DNA of 64,000 nt, from NCBI GenBank assembly GCA_963575745.1, contig CAUYUJ010020743.1, forward strand, positions 75,001 through 139,000, written 5' to 3'. Under the pieces are notes generated by a model. It searched no databases and had not been told where the DNA came from. It saw nothing but the letters and a program-made list of their open reading frames with translations. The translations under genes were made by a program, and so were the position numbers. Below are positions 53,966-64,000 of the stretch, in pieces; the stretch's first letter is position 1; the number at the start of each line of letters is the position of its first letter. The DNA is from Prorocentrum cordatum (lineage: Eukaryota; Sar; Dinophyceae; Prorocentrales; Prorocentraceae).

Positions 53966-54175
53966 ACGCTTGGGTGGACGGTTTCCCCTGGGGCCGTAGG
54001 CGACCCGAGGAGGAGGAGGAGGAGGGGGAGGAGGAGAAGGAGGAGGAGGGGGAGGAGGAGGAGGAGAAGGAGGAGGAGGAGGAGAGAGGAGAGAGGAGGA
54101 GGAGGACGAGGAGGAGGAGGAGAGAGGAGGAGGACGGGTCGCCTAAGCCCTTCGGAGAAACCCTCCACGCTTGGG
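53966..54175. mobile_element. Foldback element FB3 with GGA core and 11-bp TSD
   Basis: Left arm GGTTTCCCCTGGGGCCGTAG then GCGACCCG; right arm CGGGTCGCCTAAGCCCTTCG then GAGAAACC, forming an inverted repeat of about 28 bp. Between them lies about 120 bp of GGA triplets. ACGCTTGGGTG flanks the element perfectly on both sides (53966-53976 and 54165-54175), as expected for a target-site duplication. A second copy lies at 61617-61831. Confidence 0.8.
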
Positions 54176-54354
54176 TGCTGGGACATGGATAGCGCTGGAT
54201 TGATAGGTGCAGCGCGGTGGACCAAAACTGGAGGAACGACACTCACTGCCAAGCCCTCCGCACCCACACCCGCCAGTGCGCCAACGGCATCCGCAGGGAC
54301 ACCCCCCCACAATGAGGTGCCGCCTCGGGGCCGCCGATCGAGGGCCACTGGTCC

Positions 54355-55615
<1,261 letters not shown>

Positions 55616-55619
55616 TCCT

Positions 55620-56640
55620 CCAATGCACACGGCTCCCCGTTTCTGAGACTGCGCATAGCACGATGCGGCCCTTTGGAGGGTTCCAAGTCCGCTATGAAAA
55701 CCCATCGGCGGATAGAGACAAACCACAGCTCTGAGAAGGATACCGCGAGGGCGCACCTAGCTTGCCTCCTCCTCCTCGCCCCTCGCCTTCTCCCCTCGCC
55801 ATCCTGCCCCTCCCCTTCCTGACACTTTTCGACGGTTTTCGTTGTAGCTTCGATGTGCCTCTTCCCAGCCACCCAACGGCTGGCAGCGAGCATCAAGGAG
55901 CAGCGCACACGGCCTGTAGGCTGCGCCTATGGACCATCCAGCTTCCCTAACGCAACCCCATTCTGACAGTTTTCGACGGTGATTTTGCTAGTAGGAGGGG
56001 GAATCCCGCCCTGCCCTTCCCATCGGGGAGACGTCAGACTCGAATTTGGGCGTCTCGACTGTGCCCGACGGGGCCACAATAAAACTGGCACGACTGCCTG
56101 GAATTTGGCGCGGCTCCCGCTGCAAACACAGCACGGACAAAAAATTGTTCCTCGGCAGCGCCGGCGATCGCAGGGGGCGGGGGCTTGATACCAGCGGGGC
56201 GCGCCGGGTGCGGGGCGCGGAGACGACTGGGAAGGAAGAGGGCGGCCGCGGAGGAGGAAAGAAGACCGTCAAGATCCACGCCGCGCCGGGACCGCCAGAA
56301 AACGCGGCGGCAAGCCCGAGCTCCTGCAAGCTCGAGTCTTGCGCCTCCCCCCTCCCCCTGTCCTCGCCCTCCCCGACGCCTCGCCCTCCTCCCGCCCGTC
56401 CCTCCGCGGGGGGGCAAAAAGGCACCGACACTGCCACGCCCCAGACATCTCCAGGGGCTCGTTCTGACCAGGATTCCGAGGCGAACCCAGCCACGGCGAC
56501 GAGGAACTCCCAGGAGGCCCCAGAGACGAAAGCGAGGCAAGGGTAGTGGTATCGGTAGATATTTTCTCTCCTGGTTCATCAACTATTACTTTCTCTTCTG
56601 TCATCTTCTTTCTCTTCTCCTCTTCTCCTCTTCTCCTGTT
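55620..56640. other. No recognisable gene
   Basis: About 1 kb with open frames but no motif I recognise. TTTTCGACGGT occurs twice (55828 and 55971). Confidence 0.4.
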
Positions 56641-56717
56641 CTCCTCCTCCTGCTACTCCTCCTCCTCCTCCTCCTCCTCCTCCTCCTCCTCCTCCTCCAC
56701 AGCCATTTTGGCGCAAG
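56641..56717 (+). other. Polypyrimidine tract followed by SL relic
   Basis: A 55-bp CTC run ends CCTCCTCCAC and is followed at 56701-56717 by AGCCATTTTGGCGCAAG. The conserved dinoflagellate spliced leader ends AGCCATTTTGGCTCAAG, so 16 of 17 bases match. Including the four preceding bases, 18 of 21 match. A pyrimidine tract before the AG is also the form of a trans-splice acceptor. GGCTCAAG, the SL 3' octamer, recurs at 56747-56754. The simplest reading is a retroposed trans-spliced mRNA. Confidence 0.7.
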
Positions 56718-57060
56718 CCGCCCTTCAGCGGGCAAACCCCCGCGCTGGCTCAAGCGGGCTGGTCATGTGCGTCCGCCGTGTGTCGCGGGAGGTTCCCTGC
56801 CTGGGCAGTGTCGCTACGGGAGCCTCTACGGCCGTGCCGCTGCTGACACCCTCGCGAGGAAGCTCCAGGCCAAGATCGACGCGCTGCAAGGCGAGGTGGC
56901 GAGGCTGCGGAGCCCCCAGAGGAAGCGACCCACTGACGAGGTGACCCCTCATGTAGAGATCGAAGGGCCTGCTCTCCGCTCTCGCGTGTTACGAGGGATC
57001 GCCTGTCTGGTGAGCGTCGTCTCCGTTGTAAGTGTGCATGGCACGCTGCGGAGTTCTTGA
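56718..57060 (+). CDS. Coding candidate downstream of SL relic, coiled coil
   Basis: The frame ending at TGA 57058-57060 reads GSLYGRAAADTLARKLQAKI, then DALQGEVARLRSPQRKRPTD, a short amphipathic helix with coiled-coil heptads. No in-frame ATG lies close to the SL relic; the first ATG (56765) opens a different 59-codon frame. The true start, or a frameshift, cannot be settled. The protein is not recognised; it could be a retrogene piece. Confidence 0.3.
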
Positions 57061-57166
57061 GTGTGGGGTCATCACGTGAGGCCTGGGCGGCTACCCAGAA
57101 GGAGCCACGCCTCGGCGGCAGGGTCCCGCGAGGTCTTCGGCTTCGGCTTAGGAGTTCAGGTGTGTT

Positions 57167-57673
57167 TTGGAGATTTGCGGTGCCGAACCAGTGCCGAAGA
57201 GTGCCATGGTGATCGACACGCTGGCGGTGGCAATGCAGTGGAGGGCGGAAGCACCACTCCGCGTTCCAGGTGCTGGAGCCCTTTCTGTCTGGGGACCACC
57301 GTGCAACGTGAATGAGCTGACTGCTGCCCTATCCCCGCCGTCCCCGCCTTCCGATTGGCAGATCTTGCCACCGCTGGACGTGTCGAAGGTGGAGACGCCT
57401 TCCGAACAGATGCGCAGGAGGCCGGGGCAGCATGGCACGACCGTCGAGGTGCAGTCCGACGTCTTATCGGTCGTGCTGGGGCCCGTTGCCAAGTTTCCTG
57501 CGGATGCGCTCCACCCCCGCGCCACGGAAGGCGCTGGGGGTGGGGGCGCACCGCAGCTGGCCGAAGCTCCTCCACCGCCTGGGTCCGTGAGGAGCGTGCC
57601 CGAGTCGGTGCAGCAGCGTGCGGCAGGGCAGCCACAAGCCCCGACTTTGAGCAGATGTGCGAGGATGCGGTGA
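57167..57673 (+). CDS. Unrecognised open frame
   Basis: Frame of about 168 codons; the first ATG in frame is MVIDTLAVAMQW at about 57206. It includes SPPSDWQILPPLDVSKVETP and a Gly/Pro-rich end. Composition is plausible for coding but no motif is recognised. It may continue the preceding candidate after a frameshift or intron, or be chance in GC-rich DNA. Confidence 0.2.
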   Translation: MEICGAEPVPKSAMVIDTLAVAMQWRAEAPLRVPGAGALSVWGPPCNVNELTAALSPPSPPSDWQILPPLDVSKVETPSEQMRRRPGQHGTTVEVQSDVLSVVLGPVAKFPADALHPRATEGAGGGGAPQLAEAPPPPGSVRSVPESVQQRAAGQPQAPTLSRCARMR

Positions 57674-58039
57674 ACAAGCAGGCCGCGGGCCACGACGCGC
57701 TGGAGGTCGATTACCCTCTCCGTGGTTTGAGCGCGGCCATCGGCGAGGTGGGAGGCTTGGATGTTCCCAAGACACATTGGGTGTTCTCAACGTGTGTATG
57801 ACAGTGAATTGACATGTCATACACATCGTGGGTGCAAACACGCGAAGCAGGAAGGAGTGGACTGAACACACATACTGGCCCACATGCTGCACTGTTGTGG
57901 TAGTACTATACAATAGGGGCAGTGGGTGTGAACCTCCGAAGCGCAGTGTGTTCGGCCACTGTAGCACATAGTCACACCAATCCTCCTGTTATGCGGCATT
58001 GGACCACGTGGCGGCGTTAGGAGAAAACCTGTCCCAGCT

Positions 58040-58330
58040 TGTAGATCGTGAATCGGTCCGTTTTTATCCTGAATCGGTCCACTTTAGATCCCGAATCGGT
58101 CCGATTTGGATCTTGGGTCGGTCCAATCTGTCACGCTGTCAGTCGATTCACTGTCCAGAAATGGGCCAAATTGCAATCCGGTCCGGCCAAGCTCTTTGAG
58201 CTCCCGCATGGACCGATTCACGATTCAAAAAAGCGGATTCACGATTCAGCGCGAGCCGATTCAGGATCCAGACTTAGGCCGAGTCGCGATCCAGAACGGA
58301 CCAGATCGAGATCTGGTCTTGCTCTAGATC
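58040..58330. repeat. GAATCGGTCC modules arranged as an inverted cluster
   Basis: Four direct copies of (G)AATCGGTCC at 58050-58120 are followed by inverted modules GGACCGATTCACGATTC (58209-58225) and GATTCACGATTCAG, ending in GAACGGACCAGATCGAGATC. The halves could form a long imperfect hairpin. No coding. Confidence 0.7.
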
Positions 58331-58557
58331 ATGTTCGAACCGATGCCGGATGCCCGCGGGCCAGCGCCGCGCCGCAACCCAGCGGAGCCGCCAAGCGGGG
58401 ACCCCGCAGGACGATGGCGGCGCCGCAGGGGCGGGTGCGCACGCGCGGGCCGGCCCCCCGCCCTCGAGAGACTGAAGGGCGGTGCGTGCGGGGGGATCAG
58501 TTCGCATCGTCAGACAACTCCATCCAACTGGCCAACTCCTGACCAGAGGGGTTGCTT

Positions 58558-58719
58558 CTACCTCACGCCTGACGCGAGAGGAGGCTCACGCACAGCGGGA
58601 GCAAGAGGCTTCCGAGCCCCACACCTGTAGCACGTTGACCGCCATGACGAGGTTTCTTTGACCTCACACTTCTTGGACGCGCAAGCCCAAGCATCCTTCG
58701 CCAAAAGTTTCTTTGACAT
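58558..58719 (-). pseudogene. RanBP2-type zinc-finger fragment after SL relics
   Basis: ATG at 58719-58717 opens a 53-codon frame ending TAG at 58560-58558. It reads MSKKLLAKDAWACASKKCEV, then KETSSWRSTCYRCGARKP. Trp11, Cys13, Cys18, Cys30 and Cys33 fit the RanBP2-type pattern W-x-C-x(2-4)-C-x(10-11)-C-x2-C, a finger that binds single-stranded RNA or ubiquitin in known proteins. It lies about 130 bases downstream of the tandem SL relics on the same strand, so it probably derives from the retroposed mRNA. The stop follows GTGAGGTAG, so a GT splice donor there is possible and the frame could be a first exon. Confidence 0.5.
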
Positions 58720-58849
58720 GGCGGCGCCTGGACACTAGGGAGAAGATGCCCAAACTGAAGACCACGGCCGCTCGGGCAGCTGGCAGTGGGATCGATGGTG
58801 GAAAAACCTGGGACCCTCGAGCCAGCCCCCGTCGGGGGCCACGCTGGAA

Positions 58850-58887
58850 GTTGAGCCAAAATGGCTTGAGCCAAAAATTGCTACGGC
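58850..58887 (-). other. Tandem spliced-leader relics
   Basis: On the minus strand: GCCGTAGCAATTTTTGGCTC then AAG (58887-58865), a full-length SL with one substitution and one inserted T, followed without gap by CCATTTTGGCTCAAC (58864-58850), the last 15 SL bases with only the final G changed. The junction fits two rounds of trans-splicing and retroposition: the AG in CCGTAG of an old SL serves as acceptor for a new SL, leaving SL plus CCATTTTGGCTCAAG. This is a known signature of dinoflagellate mRNA recycling. Confidence 0.9.
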
Positions 58888-58931
58888 TCCTCCTCCTCTT
58901 GGGCGTTGGCGGGACTGGGCATAATTCGGCG

Positions 58932-59095
58932 GTGGACAAACCTCCCTTTAGTAACCCTCCCTTTAGTGAAAACTGCCTGGGACCGAAATCGACGGACCTG
59001 GACCCGCAAAAATGACGGCCGCGACGCCCCCTCGCGAACCGAAAACGGCCAATTCCTTAATCGACGTGTCAGGGTAGGAGGTCTGTCCACCTCCA
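58932..59095. mobile_element. Inverted-repeat element
   Basis: GGTGGACAAACCTCCC at 58932 is inverted at about 59078-59094 as AGGAGGTCTGTCCACC. The interior includes a direct repeat CCTCCCTTTAGT. Size about 165 bp. Confidence 0.5.
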
Positions 59096-59279
59096 AATAA
59101 TGGTGCCTGGTATAATGATGTGTACCAGGGGACACCTCCCCCGCCCCTTTCCACAAACCGGAACTGCCGTCACACGCAGAAAACCAGCTACGGCAGATCT
59201 GGTTTAGTAATTATAATCCATATTTTGGGCTTCGAGGCCCAATCACTAATTGGCCCCCTTAACCGAAGTCCTAGCTATA

Positions 59280-59350
59280 CCCGATCCTCCTCCTCCTCCT
59301 CCTCCTCCTCCTGCTCCTGCTCCTGCTCCTGCTCCTCCTCCTCCTCATAT
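59280..59350. repeat. CTC/CTG triplet microsatellite
   Basis: CTC triplets with four CTG interruptions, followed by an AT-rich stretch (59350-59740) built of ATTAGT/ATTATT-like modules. Confidence 0.9.
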
Positions 59351-59740
59351 TAGTATTCTTCGTATGATTATTAGTATTACGACTATTAATATTATTATTC
59401 GTAATATTACTCTCTTTACTCTTGCTATTAATAGTATTAGTCACACTATTATTATGATTGTTGGTATATTCCTAGTTGCACTATTCTTACGTATGTCCCT
59501 ACTCCTCTTTTTTATTACGACTATTACTATGTTTAGTGTTAGTTGTATTCTTCTCCTTGTTATAACTAGTAAAAGTATTAGTAGTATGATTCGTATTATT
59601 ATTGGTAGTACGAGTATGCGTATTTTGAGTATTATTATTAATAATAGGTTCCTTATTCTTAGTGTTAGTATTCTTCGTTTAGATATTTCTACTACTCATA
59701 GTATTAGTATTGTTGTCAGTGTTCGTTCTATTACTTCCTA
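59350..59740. repeat. AT-rich ATT/AGT low-complexity block
   Basis: Degenerate TATTAGTATT-like modules, the most AT-rich stretch in the window, wedged between two CTC tracts. Confidence 0.75.
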
Positions 59741-59744
59741 TTTC

Positions 59745-60695
59745 TGCTCCTCCTCCTCGTCATCATCCTCCCTCCTCCTCATCCCTCCTCCTCCTCCTCC
59801 TCCCTCCTCCTCCTCCCTCCTCCTCCTCCTCCTCCTCCTCCTCCTCCTCCTCCTCCTCCTCCTCCTCCTCCTCCTCCTCCTCCCCTCTCCTCCTCCCCCC
59901 CCCCCCTCCTCCTCCTCCTCCTCTCTCCTCCTCCTCCTCCTCCCCTCCTCCTCCCTCCTCCTCCTCCTCCTCAGCCTCCTCCTCCTCTCCTCATCCTCCT
60001 CCTCCTCCCCTCCTCCTCCTCCTCCACCTCCTCCTCCCTCCTCTTCCTCCTCCTCCCTCCTCCACCTCCTCCTCCTCCTCCTCCTCCTCCTCTCCTCCTC
60101 CTCCTCCTCCTCCTCCTCCGCCTCCTCCTCCTCCTCCTCCTCCTCCTCCTCCTCCTCCCTCCTCCTCCTCCTCCTCCTCCTCCTTCCTCCTCCTCCTCTT
60201 CCTCCTCCTCCTCCTCTCCTCTCCTCCTCCTCCTCCTCCTCCTCCTCCTCCTCCTCCTCCTCCTCTCTCCTCCTCCATCCTCCTCCTCCTCCTCCTCCCC
60301 TCCTCGCCCCCTCCTCCTCCTCCTCCTCCTCCTCCCCTCCTCCTACCTCCTCCTCCTCCTCCTCCTCCTCCTCCTCCTCCTCCTCCTCCTCCTCCTCCTC
60401 CTCCTCCTCCTCCTCCTCCTCCTCCTCCTCCTCCTCCTCCTGCCTCCTCCTCCTCCTCCTCCTCCTCCTCCTCCTCCTCCTCCCTCCTCCCTCCTCCTCC
60501 GCCTCCTCCTCCTCCTCCTCCTCCTCCTCCTCCTCCTCCACCTCCTCCTCTCCTCCTCCTCCTCCTCCTCCTCCTCCTCCTCCTCCTCCTCCTCCTCCTC
60601 CTCCTCCTCCTCCTCCTCCTCCTCCTCCTCCTCCTCCTCCTCCTCCTCCTCCTCCTCCTCCTCCTCCTCCTCCTCCTCCTCCTCCTCGCCTTCCC
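59745..60695. repeat. CCT/CTC polypyrimidine tract, about 950 bp
   Basis: Almost pure pyrimidine on the plus strand: CCT triplets with occasional extra C or T that shift phase. Over 300 bp near its right end are practically perfect. All reading frames are open by default; frames reported across it are artefacts. Confidence 0.98.
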
Positions 60696-61221
60696 GCTTC
60701 GGTGCATGTTCCTCCTCTGACTTCCCCACCCTGTCCTCGCCCCCACCCTCGCATGGGGCTCGTCCTCCTCGCCCTCCCCGTTCGTGTAGAACTCGTCGCC
60801 GGAATGGGCCATGGAGCCTGGGGGGCTATGGTAGATTCGCGCGGCGTGGGCACGTGCAAAGGTTTTTCACACCGCGCCGATCGTTCATCATCGTCATCTT
60901 CCTGATTCCCCCGACCTCCCGGAGCGCATTTGGCGCGTCGTCGCTATCTTGTCGCGAGTTTGGCGCCTCCTGTCCGCCAGCTAGCGCGTTTGGCGTTGCT
61001 CGCACGCTCGCCATTTGTTTTGCCCACGCGCGTTTTTCGTATAGCTGCTTCTGTTCGGTTCGGTTCAGTTCGGTGGGGTGGATCGTTTAACCTTGAATCG
61101 ATCGTGGTCCCGATCTTTCAAAGGGGAAGGAGGAGAGAGGCGCCCTTTCCAGCTGGACTTGACTGGCTGCGTCATGCTTCTGATGATACGGATGATTAAA
61201 GCATATGCGTGCGCTGGCAAA

Positions 61222-61316
61222 CTGGCACGGCCCGGACAACCCCTTGGAAAACCCCGCGAGGAACCGGACAACCCTCCCGGACAACCCCCCCCTGGACAAC
61301 CCTCCCCGGACTTTTT
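61222..61316 (+). repeat. GGACAACCC cluster
   Basis: Five copies of CCGGACAACCC or CTGGACAACCC. The inverse motif lies at 52085-52190. Confidence 0.75.
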
Positions 61317-61616
61317 CCATACGACAAAATACGTCGGGTCCTATGGCGCTACCGTGCCCCTCGGTGCCGCGTCGCTTTGTCGTGAAGCGTTCAACCTTGA
61401 ATATATTCGCCAGCGTCGCCGGGGCGCCATCGCCGCATGAACCTACCGTATTTCAGGGGGGGACCAGCTAAAGGGGGCAGCATCGGCCTGGAATCGGGGA
61501 TGCGCCTCGCCGATAGATCGGCGTTAGGCCCCCGATAGCGAGCCCACAGCCTCCAGGGCCACGCCATCGGGCCCCTGTTGGCGATCAGCTGGCGATTGGG
61601 GCTCGATGCCTCCCAC

Positions 61617-61831
61617 CTCTGAGCCTGCACGGTTTCCCCCGCGGCCGTAGGCGACCCGAGGAGGATGAGGAGGAGGAGGAGGAGGAGGTGGTGGATGAGG
61701 GGGAGGAGGAGGAGGAGGAGGAGGAGGAGGAGGAGGAGGAGGAGGGAGAGGGGGAGGAAAGCGATGGAGGAGGAGGAGGAGGAGGAGGAGGAGCGCCTAA
61801 GCCCTTCGGACAAGCCCCCCACTCTGAGACT
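61617..61831. mobile_element. Foldback element FB3, copy 2
   Basis: GGTTTCCCCCGCGGCCGTAG then GCGACCCG at the left; GCGCCTAAGCCCTTCGGAC at the right; GGA triplets between. CTCTGAGCCT (61617-61626) and CTCTGAGACT (61822-61831) flank it as a 9/10 direct repeat. Confidence 0.75.
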
Positions 61832-62175
61832 TGGTTTTCAGGCCACAGCTCGGCTCTGCGACGGCCGTTCGGGACGGTCCGGGCAGCCCCGGAGCACGCC
61901 CTGGGCGAGGCGCAGCGGCCAGGGAGAGCACACCGAGGCTGGAAGAAGCCGCCGAGGACCCCGACGAGGACGCCCGAAGGCCTCCAGCCTCGGGACGAGG
62001 CCGCCGAGCCCATGTGGGTCTTTTTTCCACCCCAAGGGATCTCGAGAGGGCCCGCTGAGTTCCCAGAGCCTCGGACACCACCAGAACCACGGTCCCTGCG
62101 GCTCCTTGGCCTGTGCCACACAGGCCGTGCGACGAGACACACAGCAAGGCTTGCTGAGCCCGTTTAGATGGTGAC

Positions 62176-62250
62176 ATCCGAGCCCTAACCCCCACCAATC
62201 ATCGGTTCTCCTAAATCGGTGGGAGGCGGGGTTAGGGTTCGGACTTCGCC
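62176..62250. other. Palindrome containing CCCTAACCC
   Basis: TCCGAGCCCTAACCCCCACC at 62169-62190 is inverted at about 62220-62244 (GGGGTTAGGGTTCGGA). The two telomere-like motifs are single and belong to the inverted repeat. Confidence 0.5.
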
Positions 62251-62517
62251 ACGGGCTCGACGGATTCAGAGCCCTACTCCCGCTGGCCATCGAATTGCCT
62301 GAATCGTTGGAGCCCGTTTTTGTTATTCGCGAGAACGCCCGTGAGCGGCCCCGCCCCCCCCTCCCTTTCCCCCCCCTGGTCACATCACAGTTCGCGCCAA
62401 CGCCGCTTGGGAACAAGCCAGTCCTAAGCATTTCCAAACGACGCCGGCGCGAATCGCGACGTGACTGGACCCCCCTTCCTCTCTCCCTCACCGAAGGCAA
62501 ATAGATCTACAAATATC

Positions 62518-62637
62518 CATTGCCCCAGGCCTGGCTCATCCTGGGCCCAGGAGACGTGGATATGCCTCCCTGGTTAAGCTGGGAGGGCGTTGACACCGCT
62601 CCTGGGCCTGGGGTGGGCCAGGCCTGGGGCATTGGAA
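62518..62637. mobile_element. Foldback element, 37-bp arms
   Basis: The left arm contains ATTGCCCCAGGCCTGGC and CTGGGCCCAGGAG. The right arm contains CTCCTGGGCCTGGGGTGGGC and CAGGCCTGGGGCATTGG. About 33 of 37 positions pair, around a spacer of about 46 bp. Confidence 0.65.
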
Positions 62638-63029
62638 ACGTACAGATCCCATCGCCCCACCACTAGTCACGCCTGGTATCGACGGGAGGGAGAAAATCCA
62701 CCAACCTTTCCCCCGAGGAGCCGAAAGGAATCGGATCGGCGCGGACGTCGGCAGCCAGGTCGGGAGAAGTCGCATCGGCGGAACTCGGCAGGCCAGCAAG
62801 GCCTACATCGAGAAGCCGAAGCCCAGAGAGCGGAACCCGAGATCGGATCGAGTCGGAATCGGAATCGATGGAATTGGACTCGGCCCGAGGTGGAGGGTTC
62901 GCAAGGCTGCCCCCGAGGAGCCCGTGCTGCCCCGCTCTACCGCCACGGCGGGCAGCGCGGTGACGCTGCCGCGCTGCTCCTGGAGGCGCCCGAGGCGCGC
63001 GGCGTCGCACGGGCGCGGGGCGGCTCGCC

Positions 63030-63108
63030 GTCCTCCTCCTCCTCCTCCTCCTCCTCCTCCTCCTCCTCCTCCTCCTCCTCCTCCTCCTCCTCCTCCTCCT
63101 CCTCAGGT
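63030..63108. repeat. CTC microsatellite
   Basis: About 25 CTC triplets followed by a doubled AGGTTCCTC. Confidence 0.95.
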
Positions 63109-63251
63109 TCCTCAGGTTCCTAAGAGGCGTGGTCGGCTTGGCTAACCACACCTACCTACTTAAAGCAGGATCCGCCTCGAGGTCAAGACGTTGTCTCACA
63201 CCTCGGGGCCCGAAGCAAAACCTTCAAAATTGGCTCCCTCGAACCTTTCGA

Positions 63252-64000
63252 CTACCTTCGGAGGCGAAGCACGAGCGAGCGGGAACGGCAGTCCCCAAAA
63301 GACATCGGCCTGGGGCTCACGACCAGCCAGGAGGCGACCCAGGGCGATCCGACCGAGACGAGCCGAGTCCCGAGAACGCGAAGTCCAGGGGCGACAGACC
63401 AGGGCGAGACCGTGAGTTTGCCTGCGGGCATAAGCCCCGCACAACTTACAGAAGACAATCGCCTCATCTCGCCCAGAAGCCTTCCCACCCGCGTCCGCCC
63501 GCCCACCCCGAACCACCCAAAGCTTATGGGAGGGATGGGCGATTGCCGCAGGCCTCGGCACGCCTGGGCAAGGGTGGCAAACGATGCGAGATCGGAGCCC
63601 CTTCCGCACCCCACATCTGCTACAGCCCCAGGCCCTCCCAAGACAGGACAAAGCGTGCCCGTTGTCGTTGGAAATGAGAGAGAGGCGCTGCTCGGGGCAA
63701 GGGGGGGAAGCGCACCCCGATCCGGCCACCCCGCACCAGCGGCCTTCTTCAAAACCGCGCCGTGGTGGCGCAAGAGGCGGGTCGCCGCCACTGTCGCCGA
63801 GCTCACTCTGGTGGCCAGCTCCTCGACCTGCGCGAAGTCCCCGTGCAGCTGAGCGCCTTCCTTGGCCCGCTTGTCGGCCTCTTTATTGCCGATGTGCCAG
63901 TGAGCGGGCGTGCCCTCGCGCTCAGCTGCAGCCCAGCTGGTGTGGGCCCTCGCCCAGTGGAGCTCGAATCTCTCCCCCAGGTCGTGAATCCGGAACCACG
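63252..64000 (-). pseudogene. Partial RNase H reading frame at right edge
   Basis: A minus-strand frame enters from beyond 64000 and stays open to about 63252. From the edge it reads WFRIHDLGERFELHWARAHT, then SWAAAEREG and PAHWHIGNKEADKRAKEGAQ. The H...GNxxADxxAxxG pattern is the last block of RNase H, with the catalytic Asp in EAD. Dinoflagellate retroelement RNase H domains commonly end like this. The following part (LLRHHGAVLKK) is plausible, while the remainder to 63252 is probably not meaningful. Upstream RNase H residues lie outside the window. It may be the tail of another retroelement. Confidence 0.55.

Noticed and set aside
59172-59198. GCCGTAGC on the minus strand as a further SL relic
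   Set aside because: Only the first eight bases match; the following TGGTTTTCTG does not fit the SL.
59250-60905. 551-codon frame and several Gly/Glu/Ser/Leu-rich frames
   Set aside because: Pure translation of the CCT/CTC tract on both strands.
62169-62244. CCCTAACCC / GGGTTAGGG as interstitial telomere repeat
   Set aside because: Single copies inside an inverted repeat, no tandem run.

Overview
This window looks like nuclear DNA of a dinoflagellate. The strongest evidence is relics of the dinoflagellate trans-spliced leader (SL): two copies in tandem at 58850-58887 (minus strand) and one near-complete 3' part at 56701-56717 (plus strand). The GC-rich base composition, the very low density of host genes, the dominance of decayed retroelements and the abundance of simple repeats and foldback elements agree with this. 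I cannot name the species; a core dinoflagellate of the Prorocentrum or Symbiodiniaceae type would fit.

Layout. 1-5.8 kb: a nearly full-length LINE-like element (LINE-A, minus strand) with ORF1, AP-endonuclease, RNase H and reverse transcriptase (RT), lying between GAC/GGC microsatellites. 5.8-8.6 kb: simple repeats, a small inverted-repeat element and a 1.1-kb degenerate tandem array. 8.7-15.2 kb: a second LINE (LINE-B, plus strand) with intact ORF1 and a broken ORF2; its RT is split by a 2-kb insertion full of a 73-bp satellite. 15-25 kb: no recognisable gene, but several foldback families and microsatellites. 25.1-27.7 kb: LINE-C (plus), an RT / zinc finger / RNase H remnant. 27.7-37.4 kb: repeats and foldback elements. 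37.4-42.2 kb: a decayed Ty1/copia-like polyprotein (minus). 43.7-46.1 kb: LINE-D (plus), related to LINE-B. 46.2-47.4 kb: an 89-bp satellite. 49.9-53.6 kb: a large element whose two ends match those of the insertion in LINE-B; it holds a 160-bp satellite and a PIF1-like helicase exon. 54-56 kb: a long CAT microsatellite. 56.6-59 kb: the SL relics with two short coding candidates. 59.3-60.7 kb: a very long CCT tract. 61-64 kb: foldback elements and, at the right edge, part of an RNase H reading frame (minus).

No host gene is complete. The best host-derived pieces are the PIF1-like helicase exon, a RanBP2-type zinc-finger fragment beside the tandem SL relics, and a short conserved-looking N-terminus at 47.5 kb. 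The coding sequence is otherwise retroelement sequence. The structural theme is foldback DNA: at least six inverted-repeat families occur, several in multiple copies, and one has an 11-bp perfect flanking direct repeat consistent with target-site duplication. Many long open frames in the window are only low-complexity or 3n-period repeats and were not called. Starts given for LINE frames are approximate because fragments are frameshifted.
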